A program made the position numbers and the translations under genes. This document shows, piece by piece, positions 8,500 to 21,510 of a stretch of DNA of 64,000 nt. This stretch comes from Sphingomonas sp. Leaf242. Its GTDB lineage: Bacteria > Pseudomonadota > Alphaproteobacteria > Sphingomonadales > Sphingomonadaceae. Below the pieces are notes generated by a model. It searched no databases. It had not been told where the DNA came from and saw nothing but the letters and a program-made list of their open reading frames with translations. The stretch is from contig NZ_LMLW01000008.1 of the NCBI RefSeq assembly GCF_001422045.1, forward strand, positions 669,960 through 733,959, written 5' to 3'. Position 1 is the stretch's first letter, and every line of letters starts with the position of its first letter.

Positions 8500-9900
8500 T
8501 CAGGCGGCAATGTCTTCCAGGGCGCGATTGGCCGTGGCGGGTCCGAACACGCCGATCGCCCCGATCACGACGATGTACGCGGCGGCGATGAAGCCGAACA
8601 CACCCGCGACGCCGCCCTGTCGCAGGACGAAGGCGATCAGGAACGCGTTGAGCATCGCCGAGATCCGGCTGAACGCATAGACGAAGCCGATCGCCTTGGC
8701 GCGGATCCGCGTCGGAAAGATCTCGGCCTGGTAGGCGTGATACGCGAACGAGATCGTGTTGCCGGCCACAGTCAGCACGATACCGAGCAGGATCAGCAGC
8801 GCCGGGCTGGCGGAGGCGGCGAACAGCCCGCCCGCCGAGACGACCGTCGCCGCGCCGGCAACGATGATCCACTTGCGTTCGAACCGATCGCCGATCGCGA
8901 GGCCGAGCATCGGCCCGACCGGGGCGGCGAGCGCGATGATCGCGGTATACGCCATGCTCTTGGTGACCGGGATGCCGTGCTCGATCAGCAAGGTCGGAAC
9001 CCAGTTGGTGAACCCGAAATAGCCGATCGTCTGGAAGACGTTGAAGACGATCATCATGATCGTCCGGCGGCGATAGGGCGCACGAAACATCTCGCCGAAC
9101 CGTCCGTCCCGCACCACCGGGCGCTCGGCGGAGGGCGGAGGCAGCGATGTGCCGCTCTCCTGTTCGATGCGCCGTTCGAGCGCGGCGACGATCGCCTCGG
9201 CTTCGACCAGCCGCCCTTGCTGTACCAGCCAGCGCGGGCTCTCGGGCAGGCGCCGGCGGATATACCACACCGCGACCGCGCTGCTCGCGCCGATCAGCAC
9301 GACCCAGCGCCAGCCCTCCAGTCCGAACGGCGCCAGCGGGACCAGTATCCAGGACAGCAGCGCGACGACCGGGACCGCGACGAAGCCGATCGTCTGGCTG
9401 AGCGCGATCGCCCGGCCTCGGACATGCCCGGGAACGAGCTCGCAGATGAAGGTGTCGATCGTGATCATCTCAACGCCGAGCCCGATCCCTGCGCAGAACC
9501 GCAGCGCGTTGATCGCCATCGCGCTCGACTGGAACGCCATCGCCACCGATGCGGCCGAATAGCCCAGCAACGCCCAGGTGAAGACCGCACGTCGCCCGAA
9601 GCGATCGTTGAACGCGCCCGCGATCATCGTACCGACCGTCAGTCCGGCGAACAGCGCCGCGATGAACGACGCGATGCCCTGGGTGCCGAAAAGACCCGCG
9701 GTCGTCGTAGTGAAGAGGCCGCTGCTCACCAGGCCGGGTGCGATATAGCCCGACAGCAGCATGTCGTAGAGTTCGAAGAAGAACGCCAGGCCGAGCAGCG
9801 CGACGATCGTCCATACCGTCCGCGTGGCCGGCAGCCGGTCGAGCCGGGCGGACACATCACCGCTGGTCGCGATGGTCATTGTTCGTAAGGGTGGCAGCAC
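8500..9900 (-). CDS. MFS transporter, metabolite/aromatic-acid porter type
   Basis: A 466-residue major facilitator with about 12 membrane segments. Diagnostic MFS motifs are present: NDRFGRRAVF after helix 2, ELVPGHVRGRAIAL after helix 4, RRRLPESPRWLVQQGR before the central loop and GDRFERKW in the second half. The opening FFELYDMLLSGYIAPGL resembles the aromatic-acid/proton symporter and YdjE-like groups rather than drug exporters, but the substrate cannot be read from sequence. GTG at 9900 has GGAGAG upstream; an ATG seven codons later (9879) is an alternative without a visible ribosome site. It lies upstream of the chorismate-lyase-like gene on the same strand. Confidence 0.85.
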   Translation of the reverse strand: MLPPLRTMTIATSGDVSARLDRLPATRTVWTIVALLGLAFFFELYDMLLSGYIAPGLVSSGLFTTTTAGLFGTQGIASFIAALFAGLTVGTMIAGAFNDRFGRRAVFTWALLGYSAASVAMAFQSSAMAINALRFCAGIGLGVEMITIDTFICELVPGHVRGRAIALSQTIGFVAVPVVALLSWILVPLAPFGLEGWRWVVLIGASSAVAVWYIRRRLPESPRWLVQQGRLVEAEAIVAALERRIEQESGTSLPPPSAERPVVRDGRFGEMFRAPYRRRTIMMIVFNVFQTIGYFGFTNWVPTLLIEHGIPVTKSMAYTAIIALAAPVGPMLGLAIGDRFERKWIIVAGAATVVSAGGLFAASASPALLILLGIVLTVAGNTISFAYHAYQAEIFPTRIRAKAIGFVYAFSRISAMLNAFLIAFVLRQGGVAGVFGFIAAAYIVVIGAIGVFGPATANRALEDIAA

Positions 9901-10358
9901 ATCGCTCTCCGATCGCGAACGCGTGAAACGCTCGAACCGTGCCGGATACCGACCTCACATGTCGATAGAATGACGACGCGCAAACGCCACGACTGGCCGC
10001 GAATACAGGGCGCCGCGCCGGCTCCGGTCTGGAGTAGGTGTTTGGGGCCGCGCTCGATGGGCGAATCCGAACTGCCCCGATCGGTGCCCAGGCGGTTCAT
10101 GCTGTCGAAGTATCGACCGGGTGCCTGGTCGTGGCGCGGCGGCCGTCGATATCGCAGTACCGACCGGCGGATCCCACGCCAGCAAAAGGCGTCTGGAGGA
10201 TCGCGGGAAACTCGGCATTTCCCTGGGTTCCTCCAATGGTACCCTACAAAGGCCTATGGCTAGGTAATCAGGCCGTTGGAGAAATCATCCGCTGACGGGA
10301 CGGTTTCGATACCGCGATTCGTGACCCTCACGTCGCTCGTGCGCGGGCATGCCCGGTT
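9901..10358. other. Gene-poor interval between MFS gene and toxin-immunity patch
   Basis: About 460 bases with several short open frames on both strands but none with a recognisable domain, ribosome site or conserved-looking composition. A 12-base palindrome (CGGGCATGCCCG, 10344-10355) lies just downstream of the immunity gene. No copy of the tRNA-Leu 3' end was found here by eye. Confidence 0.5.
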
Positions 10359-10670
10359 TCAATCTCTCGCGTCGCGCAACGCCTCCAACTCGGCCAGTCT
10401 CACCGGATCGTCGGCGGCAAGCGCTTCTTCGAGATAGAAGCTATGCGCGATATTGCGCACCACCTCCTGCGCTTCACCACTATATTCGGCAGCGATGACC
10501 GCGAAGGCGTCGACCAGTTCGCGAAGAAACCCTTTTTCCAAAGCTTCAAGCTGGGCACCCAGAACTTCCATCATCTCGACAGAGACATCGGGATCCAGCA
10601 GGTCTTCGCCTGTCAAATCGGCAAAAACTACAAAGCGAGCGATGATGCGGGCGACCGGTATGGCGATCAT
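10359..10670 (-). CDS. Putative immunity protein for the adjacent toxin
   Basis: A 103-residue acidic, soluble protein of no family that I recognise (MIAIPVARIIARFVVFADLTG, then EDLLDPDVSVEMMEVLGAQL). It is mostly helical in appearance and rich in Glu, Asp and Ala. Its ATG overlaps the stop codon of the upstream nuclease-type toxin by four bases (ATGA), the arrangement expected for a cognate immunity protein that must be made together with the toxin. Acidity is common in immunity proteins to nucleases. The frame is open further upstream (to 10847) inside the toxin gene, but that extension has out-of-character composition. Function is inferred from position only. Confidence 0.65.
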   Translation of the reverse strand: MIAIPVARIIARFVVFADLTGEDLLDPDVSVEMMEVLGAQLEALEKGFLRELVDAFAVIAAEYSGEAQEVVRNIAHSFYLEEALAADDPVRLAELEALRDARD

Positions 10671-11755
10671 GGCTTGACCACCCTGACTTTGATGTTGGTG
10701 ACCTTCATCTTCTTCAGCAGCTTTACTGCTTTGGCTTTCTGGACAGGGGTAGGAACCTCCCATGTTCCAATGAGCCGATGCTGCGCCAACACCTGCGATT
10801 GTCGTAATAGCTGGGCTCGTGCATGCGGCGCATCCCTTACGCCCCACTTTCGATCGATAACGTATTCGCCTTGTATGCCATCGAACTTGACCGGTCGCTT
10901 CGAGCCGTCCGGCATTGTTCGCATTAGCGTCGGCGCCTGCCCAGGGCGCGCGCCAGTCGCCGAATCATTATACGCTGTCCAAGGTTCGTCGGGTTTGAGA
11001 GTTTCCTTCACCCAGCCGATCTGCGGCGGATCATAAGTTGTGCGTGGCCTCGCAATACGTAGGCTACGCAGCGCCGAAACCTTGGAGAGCGCCGCCCCAG
11101 GCGCGACCGCCAGCGCTATGTTCCCGGCGACCGATCCCGTTGCTCGACCGATATCCCGCGCCGAGGCATTGGCGACCGCGTCTGCCGCACGCGAAATCTG
11201 TACGCGAGCTGGCGTATCCTCGGCAGCGATCGCCGTATCGATCATCCCCGCTATCCCGCGGCCGGCGTCCCGAACGGTGGTGACCGGATTTGTCGTCAGC
11301 GCAGCACGGACCCCCGCCGCCGTTTCTTCCCCGACGTCGTACAGTCCCTGGCCGACGCCACCGACGAATTCGGCGACGGGGTTCGGCTGATCATCGGGCC
11401 GCAGTCCCGGAATGCGCGTGGATTGCGCCTTGGCCGACCTGCGCTCTACCGACTTTCGGTCGTCGCCCGCGAACGGTGGGGCACGCGGCACTTCCGCTTT
11501 CGGCGGTGTCGAGGTCCGCGACGTATCACGATTCCCGACGCTTGGAGCGCGATCGTTCCTGGCGCTAGTGGTATGGGCCTCGCTCGATCCCTCACGGCGT
11601 CCCGCGCCTGCAAAGGTAAACCGGCCGTCCGCCGGATCATGCCATGGATTGAATTTGAGTTCGAGACCGTCAGGACCCAGCGCCGATGGCACCTTACCCG
11701 TTCGCAGCCACCGTGAAAACGCGTTCCGCTCGCCGCTGCCCGATGTCTGGACCAT
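10667..11755 (-). CDS. Polymorphic toxin with C-terminal restriction-endonuclease-fold domain
   Basis: A 362-residue modular protein. Residues 35-50 carry a FNPWHDPADGRFTF motif that I recall from the N-terminal part of alphaproteobacterial toxin-like proteins. A Ser/Arg/Pro-rich linker (50-120), a Gly/Ala-rich central region (about 128-225) and a compact C-terminal module from about residue 288 follow. That module looks like a PD-(D/E)xK nuclease: Asp292 in VKFDG, then Asp301-Arg-Lys303 in YVIDRK, a Gln-rich helix (AQLLRQSQVLAQ) and the WEVPTPVQKAK / VTNIKVRVV ending, resembling Tox-REase polymorphic toxin domains. No signal peptide, PAAR, Rhs or filamentous-adhesin region is present, so the delivery route is unknown. 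The region looks less GC-rich than its neighbours and lies just downstream of a tRNA. Confidence 0.7.
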   Translation of the reverse strand: MVQTSGSGERNAFSRWLRTGKVPSALGPDGLELKFNPWHDPADGRFTFAGAGRREGSSEAHTTSARNDRAPSVGNRDTSRTSTPPKAEVPRAPPFAGDDRKSVERRSAKAQSTRIPGLRPDDQPNPVAEFVGGVGQGLYDVGEETAAGVRAALTTNPVTTVRDAGRGIAGMIDTAIAAEDTPARVQISRAADAVANASARDIGRATGSVAGNIALAVAPGAALSKVSALRSLRIARPRTTYDPPQIGWVKETLKPDEPWTAYNDSATGARPGQAPTLMRTMPDGSKRPVKFDGIQGEYVIDRKWGVRDAPHARAQLLRQSQVLAQHRLIGTWEVPTPVQKAKAVKLLKKMKVTNIKVRVVKP

Positions 11756-11871
11756 GCCATCCCCCGCTTGTCATTGCGGTGAGAACATCTGAGCAACATT
11801 ATCCTACAAGTCAAGCGCGTCGCGAGCGGATGTTGAGATCCGCCTCGCCCGAACGCGCTTCCTGTGTAGTG

Positions 11872-11958
11872 TGGTGCCCGGAAGAGGACTCGAACCTCCA
11901 CGACCTTGCGATCGCCAGCACCTGAAGCTGGTGCGTCTACCAATTCCGCCATCCGGGC
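11872..11958 (-). tRNA. tRNA-Leu (anticodon CAG)
   Basis: Read on the minus strand, the 7-bp acceptor stem GCCCGGA/TCCGGGC is followed by encoded ACCA. A 5-bp anticodon stem CCAGC/GCTGG encloses the loop TTCAGGT, giving anticodon CAG. A long variable arm and the T-loop sequence GGTTCGAGTCC are present. Length (87 bases) fits a class II leucine tRNA. Confidence 0.96.
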
Positions 11959-12070
11959 ACGGGGTAGGAGGGCGCCTCTAGTGGAGGGTCGCAATGCTTG
12001 TCAACACGCCTCTTGCTGGGGCAAGGGGTTATTCGTGATTGGCAGGCAAAACAAAGTGGACGGACGCGCG

Positions 12071-13024
12071 ATGAACGACAAACTGGTGACGTTGATCGGG
12101 GGCGGCGGTTTCGTCGGCCGCTATGTCGCACAGGCGCTGCTGGCGACGGGCGCACGCGTCCGCATCGCACAGCGCGATCCGCGGCAGGCGTTCTTCCTGA
12201 AACCGCTCGGCGGGCTCGGCCAGACGCAGTTCGTCGGTGCCGACGTCACCAAGCCCGAGACGATCGCGCATGCGGTTCACGGCTCGGACGTGGTGGTGAA
12301 CCTGGTCGGCGTGCTCGCGGGCGATTTCCAGCGCGTCCAGGCTCTCGGCGCACAGACGGTGGCACAGGCTGCGGCGAAGGCCGGCGTGGGCGCGCTCGTG
12401 CACGTCTCGGCGATCGGCGCGGATCCGGAGTCCGCGTCGGCGTACGGCAAGTCGAAGGGGCAGGGCGAGGCCGCCGTGCTCGAGGCGTTCCCGACCGCGA
12501 CGATCCTGCGACCGTCGATCGTGTTCGGCCAGGAAGACCAGTTCGTGAACCGCTTCGCCGGGATGATCGCGAAGGCGCCGGTCGTTCCCGTGCTACGCGC
12601 CGGGGCGAAGTTCCAGCCGGTGTTCGTCGGCAACGTGGCCGACGCGGTGGTGGCAGCGGCGTCCGATCCCGAGACGTTCGGCGGCCAGACGCTGGAACTC
12701 GGCGGCCCCGACATCATCACGATGGGCAATTTGATCCGCTGGATCGCCAAGACGATCGGCCGCAATCCCTCGATCGTCGAGCTACCGGACTTTGCCGGCG
12801 CGCTGATCGCCAAGGGCGGCTTCCTGCCGGGTGCGCCGATCACCAAGGACCAGTGGACGATGCTGCAGAGCGACAATATCGTCACCGGCACCGATGGCCT
12901 CGCCGCGTTCGGGATCGAGGCGACGCCACTGTCGACGGTCGCGCCGGGCTGGCTGGTGCGCTTTCGCAAGGCTGGACGGTTCGGTCGCCGCGCCGAAACG
13001 CGTGCGGAAGTTCACGCAGACTAA
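12071..13024 (+). CDS. Complex I NDUFA9-family NAD(P)-binding protein
   Basis: A 317-residue atypical short-chain dehydrogenase of the complex I NDUFA9-like family. In mitochondria and some alphaproteobacteria this protein is an accessory subunit at the peripheral arm of NADH dehydrogenase. A Rossmann fold opens the protein (TLIGGGGFVGRYVAQALL, residues 6-23), followed by a VVNLVGV strand, the altered active-site segment YGKSKGQGE and LRPSIVFGQEDQF. The canonical YxxxK catalytic pair is replaced by YGKSK. ATG 12071 has only a weak ribosome site. It lies 112 bases after the divergent tRNA and 69 bases before uppP. Confidence 0.82.
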   Translation: MNDKLVTLIGGGGFVGRYVAQALLATGARVRIAQRDPRQAFFLKPLGGLGQTQFVGADVTKPETIAHAVHGSDVVVNLVGVLAGDFQRVQALGAQTVAQAAAKAGVGALVHVSAIGADPESASAYGKSKGQGEAAVLEAFPTATILRPSIVFGQEDQFVNRFAGMIAKAPVVPVLRAGAKFQPVFVGNVADAVVAAASDPETFGGQTLELGGPDIITMGNLIRWIAKTIGRNPSIVELPDFAGALIAKGGFLPGAPITKDQWTMLQSDNIVTGTDGLAAFGIEATPLSTVAPGWLVRFRKAGRFGRRAETRAEVHAD

Positions 13025-13093
13025 TGCTGCACGTGCTAAGCGTGCCCTGAAACCCGCGCCTCTTTCTGAAACCCGCGACGCCGGAGCGCCTGC

Positions 13094-13903
13094 TTGACCG
13101 AACTTCTCACCGTCATCCTGCTCGGCATCGTCGAGGGGATCACCGAATTCCTGCCCGTCTCGTCGACCGGACACCTGATCCTCGCGACGCGGTTGCTCGG
13201 CTATGATGCGGGGCGCTGGGAGGTGTTCAACGTTGTCATCCAGCTCGGCGCGATCCTCGCGATCGTCGTGCTGTACTGGCGGACGTTCTGGGCGGTCGGC
13301 ATGGGGCTGATCCGCCGCGAGCCGAAATCATGGCTGTTCCTGCGCAACCTGGTGGTCGCGTTCATCCCGGCGGCGGTGATCGGCCTCGCGCTGCATAAGT
13401 ATATCGAGGCGCTGCTCGGGAATGCAGAGGTCGTTGCGATCGCCCTCATCGTCGGCGGCTTCGCGATCCTCGCGGTGGAGCGGTTCGCACCGCGCAGCGA
13501 CATCAGCGGCGTCGCGGATATCCCTCTGAAGACGGTGATCGGCATCGGCTTTCTCCAGTGCTTGGCGATGATCCCGGGCGTCAGCCGGTCGGGCGCGACC
13601 ATCCTCGGCGCGCTGGCATTGGGCGTCGAGCGGCGCACCGCCGCGGAGTTCAGCTTCTTCCTCGCGATCCCGACGATGCTAGGCGCGAGTGCGCTCGAAC
13701 TGTTGAAGAATCGTGACGCGATCGCGAGCGGCGGGGGCGTCGGGCTGGGCGCGATCGCGATCGGCGCGGCGGTGTCGTTCGTCGTCGCGTTGCTGGTGGT
13801 GAAGTGGTTCGTCGGGATCGTTACCAAGCACGGGTTCGTGCCGTTCGCATTGTACCGCGTCGTCGCCGGGTCGGCCGCGCTGATCTGGCTGCTCAGCAAG
13901 TAA
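13094..13903 (+). CDS. uppP: Undecaprenyl-diphosphatase UppP (BacA)
   Basis: This membrane enzyme dephosphorylates undecaprenyl diphosphate to recycle the lipid carrier for peptidoglycan and polysaccharide synthesis; overexpression gives bacitracin resistance. The 269-residue protein has about 8 membrane segments and both family signatures: EGITEFLPVSSTGH at residues 14-27 and PGVSRSGATILGAL in the middle. It starts with TTG, supported by GGAG about 9 bases upstream. It follows the NDUFA9-like gene with a 69-base gap. Confidence 0.96.
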   Translation: MTELLTVILLGIVEGITEFLPVSSTGHLILATRLLGYDAGRWEVFNVVIQLGAILAIVVLYWRTFWAVGMGLIRREPKSWLFLRNLVVAFIPAAVIGLALHKYIEALLGNAEVVAIALIVGGFAILAVERFAPRSDISGVADIPLKTVIGIGFLQCLAMIPGVSRSGATILGALALGVERRTAAEFSFFLAIPTMLGASALELLKNRDAIASGGGVGLGAIAIGAAVSFVVALLVVKWFVGIVTKHGFVPFALYRVVAGSAALIWLLSK

Positions 13904-14054
13904 GACCGAATCGGGCTTAATAAGCTTTCTTGAGAATGGCTCTCGCGAAACGGAGCTTCAAGTCCGCGTTAATACGGCAGTATTGCTACCTTATATGCCG
14001 ATTTAGTCGTGACAAGCCTCCAATCGCGCAATAACGCGGCTGTCGGAGGCTATC

Positions 14055-15497
14055 ATGGCGAACGATTCGATGCTCAAATTTGTCGGCCGGGAGCAATCCT
14101 ATCCCGACAAGCGGACCGCCGACGAGCGGGCCGACGATTTCCGCGAGATCGCGCAGCGCTATGCGGTCGAGCCCGCTGAAGAGCAGGCCGGACGCTGTTC
14201 GCAGTGTGGCGTGCCGTATTGTTCGGTCCACTGCCCGCTGCACAACCATATCCCTGACTGGCTCCGGCTGACCGCGGAGGGGCGGCTTCGCGAGGCGTAC
14301 GAGTTGAGCAACGCGACCTCGACCATGCCCGAGATCTGCGGCCGGATCTGCCCGCAGGACCGGCTGTGCGAAGGCAATTGCGTGATCGAATTCACCGGGC
14401 ACGGCGCGGTCACGATCGGCTCGGTCGAGAAGTTCATCACCGATACCGCCTGGGAGAATGGCTGGGTCGAACCGCTGGTCCCCGGCAAATCGCGCGGCCA
14501 GTCGGTCGGCGTGATCGGTGCGGGACCGGCAGGGCTCACCGCGGCGGAATATCTGCGCGGCCACGGCTACGACGTCCACGTCTATGATCGCTACGACCGG
14601 GCGGGCGGGTTGCTCACCTATGGCATCCCAGGCTTCAAGCTCGAAAAGCCGATCGTCATGCGCCGCGTCGAGCGCCTCAAGGCTGCCGGCATCGTCTTCC
14701 ACGAAGGCTTCGCGGTCGGCGACGATGCGAGCCTCGACGATCTCCGCCAGCGCCACGACGCGATCCTGATCGCGACCGGCGTCTACAAGGCGCGTGCGAT
14801 GGACCTGCCGGGTGGCGGATCGAACGGCGTGGTCGCCGCGCTCGACTTCCTCGTCGCCTCGAACCGCAAGGGCTTCGGCGACGCGGTCCCGGCGTTCGAC
14901 GACGGCAGCCTCAACGCCGACGGCAAGGACGTCGTCGTGATCGGCGGCGGCGACACCGCGATGGACTGCGTCCGCACCGCGATCCGCCAGGGCGCCAAGT
15001 CGGTGAAATGCCTCTACCGCCGCGACCGCGCCAACATGCCCGGCTCGCAGCGCGAAGTCGCCAACGCCGAGGAAGAAGGCGTCGAGTTCGTCTGGCTCTC
15101 CGGCCCGCAGAGCTTCGATGGCGGCGACGTGGTGTCGAGCGTCAAGGTCCGAAAGATGCGTCTCGGCGCTCCCGATGCAAGCGGCCGCCGTGCGCCCGAA
15201 CCCGATCCCGCCGGCGACTATTCGGTGAACGCCGATCTCGTCATCAAGGCGCTTGGCTTCGACGCCGAGGACCTGCCGACGCTGTTCGCAACGCCGGAAC
15301 TCGGCGTGAGCCGCTGGGGCACCGTGCTGGTCGACGGCAAGACGCTGATGACGTCGCTCGACGGCGTGTTCGCGGCCGGCGACATCGTCCGCGGCGCGAG
15401 CCTCGTCGTATGGGCGATCCGCGACGGTCGTGATGTCGCGGCGACGATGCACAAATGGCTGAAGACGAAGGCGGCCAACGCGAAGGTCGCGGCATGA
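14055..15497 (+). CDS. gltD: Glutamate synthase (NADPH) small subunit GltD
   Basis: GltD transfers electrons from NADPH through FAD and iron-sulphur clusters to GltB, which makes glutamate from glutamine and 2-oxoglutarate. The 480-residue protein begins with the four-cysteine ferredoxin-like domain (CSQCGVPYCSVHCPLHNHI near residues 49-68; CGRICPQDRLCEGNC). It continues with an FAD-binding GAGPAGLTAAEYL and an NADPH-binding VIGGGDTAMDC. ATG has GGAGG 6 bases upstream. The stop overlaps the next gene (ATGA), so gltD, the DUF2059 gene and gltB are one coupled unit. Confidence 0.97.
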   Translation: MANDSMLKFVGREQSYPDKRTADERADDFREIAQRYAVEPAEEQAGRCSQCGVPYCSVHCPLHNHIPDWLRLTAEGRLREAYELSNATSTMPEICGRICPQDRLCEGNCVIEFTGHGAVTIGSVEKFITDTAWENGWVEPLVPGKSRGQSVGVIGAGPAGLTAAEYLRGHGYDVHVYDRYDRAGGLLTYGIPGFKLEKPIVMRRVERLKAAGIVFHEGFAVGDDASLDDLRQRHDAILIATGVYKARAMDLPGGGSNGVVAALDFLVASNRKGFGDAVPAFDDGSLNADGKDVVVIGGGDTAMDCVRTAIRQGAKSVKCLYRRDRANMPGSQREVANAEEEGVEFVWLSGPQSFDGGDVVSSVKVRKMRLGAPDASGRRAPEPDPAGDYSVNADLVIKALGFDAEDLPTLFATPELGVSRWGTVLVDGKTLMTSLDGVFAAGDIVRGASLVVWAIRDGRDVAATMHKWLKTKAANAKVAA

Positions 15498-16075
15498 GCC
15501 ACGGGTTTCTCAGCGCGGCGTTGCTGGCGGGCGCAATGTTGCCGTCGGCGTCGCATGCGCAGGCATCGCCTGTCGCCGTCACGGCCCCCGATCCGGCCCG
15601 CCTCGCGGCGGCGCGCGAGCTGATTAACGTGCTGATGCCGCCCGAATCGCGTGAACGGATGATCGAAAGCATGATCGCCCCGATGCTCGGCAATCTGCAG
15701 CAGGGCATGGCGCAGAGCCCGATGTTCAGCAGTGCGATGGCGGACCATCCGGAGATGCAGACGCGGTTTGCCACCTTTCTGGAACGGCAGCAGGCGCGCA
15801 CGATGACGCTAATGCGCGACGGATTGCCGAGCATGGTCGAGGCGATGGCGCGCGCCTATGCGCGCCGCTTCGATGTCGCTCAATGCCGCGACATCAAGGC
15901 GTTCTTCGCGACGCCGAGCGGCCGTGCGTACATGCAGCAATCGCTGACGATCATGGCCGACCCAGACGTCGCCGCCTGGCAGCGGTCGATGATGCAATCC
16001 TCGATGGCGCACATGCAGGCCGATGTCGCCGAGTTCGCCAAGCAGGCTGCCACGCCCGAAGAGAAGAAGAAGTGA
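15494..16075 (+). CDS. DUF2059-type secreted protein between gltD and gltB
   Basis: A 193-residue protein with an N-terminal signal peptide (ending ASHAQA near residue 23) and a helical body ending in a Lys-rich tail. It resembles DUF2059 proteins: LMPPESRERMIESMI, a Met-rich middle, then YARRFDVAQCRDIKAFFATPSG. The molecular function of the family is unknown. Its ATG overlaps the gltD stop by four bases and gltB begins 2 bases after its stop, so it must be translated with the glutamate synthase subunits even though it appears to be exported. Why an exported protein is coupled to a cytoplasmic enzyme is unclear. Confidence 0.75.
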   Translation: MSHGFLSAALLAGAMLPSASHAQASPVAVTAPDPARLAAARELINVLMPPESRERMIESMIAPMLGNLQQGMAQSPMFSSAMADHPEMQTRFATFLERQQARTMTLMRDGLPSMVEAMARAYARRFDVAQCRDIKAFFATPSGRAYMQQSLTIMADPDVAAWQRSMMQSSMAHMQADVAEFAKQAATPEEKKK

Positions 16076-16077
16076 CG

Positions 16078-20592
<4,515 letters not shown>

Positions 20593-20647
20593 CCTCAAGC
20601 CCTGACACCACCCTGGCGCCCGCCGGGGTGGTGCAAGTTAGAGGGTT

Positions 20648-20769
20648 TCACGCGGAGGCGCGGAGACGCGGAGCTAAAGTCCCTCTGCATCTCTCCTAAT
20701 ACGATCCGTGATGAAGGAGCTCCGCTCGCGGCGAGCGCAACACCTCCGCGTCTCCGCGCCTCCGCGTGA
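20648..20769. repeat. 26-bp perfect inverted repeat after gltB
   Basis: The arms at 20648-20673 and 20744-20769 are exact reverse complements (core CGCGGAGGCGCGGAGACGCG), separated by 70 bases. Each arm is itself built from short CGCGGAG units. It lies between gltB and a GST gene on the same strand and could form a long hairpin. It resembles dispersed intergenic repeats of sphingomonads, which is from memory. Confidence 0.9.
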
Positions 20770-20835
20770 ACCAAATCTTATCGGCGCCAACCCGCGCTAG
20801 TGACACAGCCGCCCCCCACCGCCTAAACGGATGGC

Positions 20836-21510
20836 ATGTGGCAGCTTTATCAATTCCCCCTGTGTCCCTTCTCGCGAAAGGTGCGTCTGCTGCTGGGCGA
20901 GAAGGGGGTCGGCTACGAACTGGTGCGCGAATCGCCCTGGGACCGCCGCGACGAGTTCATGGACATGAACCCCGCCGGTCAGACCCCGGTGATGGTCGAC
21001 GCGTCGCGCGGTGTGGCCCCACTGATCGATTCGATGGCGATCTGCGAATTCTTCGAGGAAACCGTCGAGAAGGCGGCGATGATCAACGGCACCGCGACCA
21101 ACCGCGCCGAGATCCGCCGGCTGGTCACGTGGTTCGACACGCATTTCTATCGCGACGTCACCGGACCGCTGCTCCACGAACGCATGGTCAAGCGCCTCGC
21201 CCACCGTACCGCACCTGATGCCAAGGGGCTCCGGGAAGCGATGAAGGCCGCGGTCGGGCACCTCGATTACATGGATTACCTGCTCGATCACCGGAACTGG
21301 CTCGGCGGCGCGACGATGAGCCTGGCCGATCTTGCGGCGGCCGCGCAGATCTCGGTCACCGATTATCTCGGCGGGATCGACTGGAAGGGCCACGACCAGA
21401 CCGCACGCTGGTATCGCGGCTTCAAGAGCCGCCCGAGCTTCCGCCCGCTGCTGTCCGAACGGATGGAGCTGATCTCACCCCCGGCGCACTACGACAATGT
21501 CGATTTCTGA
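20836..21510 (+). CDS. Glutathione S-transferase family protein (possibly FzlA)
   Basis: A 224-residue GST-fold protein. The thioredoxin-like N-terminal domain has [15 protein letters not shown] near residue 10, [11 protein letters not shown] at about 50 and [10 protein letters not shown] at about 70. The helical C-terminal domain follows ([19 protein letters not shown]). It resembles the alphaproteobacterial FtsZ-binding GST-like protein FzlA, which acts in division and envelope constriction rather than detoxification, but this cannot be settled here. Its 3' end overlaps the csaA gene by 14 bases in another frame. Confidence 0.75.
   Translation: MWQLYQFPLCPFSRKVRLLLGEKGVGYELVRESPWDRRDEFMDMNPAGQTPVMVDASRGVAPLIDSMAICEFFEETVEKAAMINGTATNRAEIRRLVTWFDTHFYRDVTGPLLHERMVKRLAHRTAPDAKGLREAMKAAVGHLDYMDYLLDHRNWLGGATMSLADLAAAAQISVTDYLGGIDWKGHDQTARWYRGFKSRPSFRPLLSERMELISPPAHYDNVDF

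Noticed and set aside
8737..9888. A 383-codon plus-strand frame opposite the MFS gene
   Set aside because: Very Arg/Asp-rich with no domain; a typical shadow of the transporter gene.
9901..10358. Possible att duplicate of the tRNA-Leu 3' end
   Set aside because: No copy of GAGTCCTCTTCCGGGC was found by eye in the gap.
10671..10847. Longer version of the immunity protein
   Set aside because: The extra N-terminal part overlaps the toxin's C-terminal domain and its Gly/Ser/Gln-rich composition differs from the rest; the ATGA overlap is the better start.
13904..14054. Possible riboswitch upstream of gltD
   Set aside because: The 150-base gap shows no conserved riboswitch core that I can recognise; nothing supports calling one.
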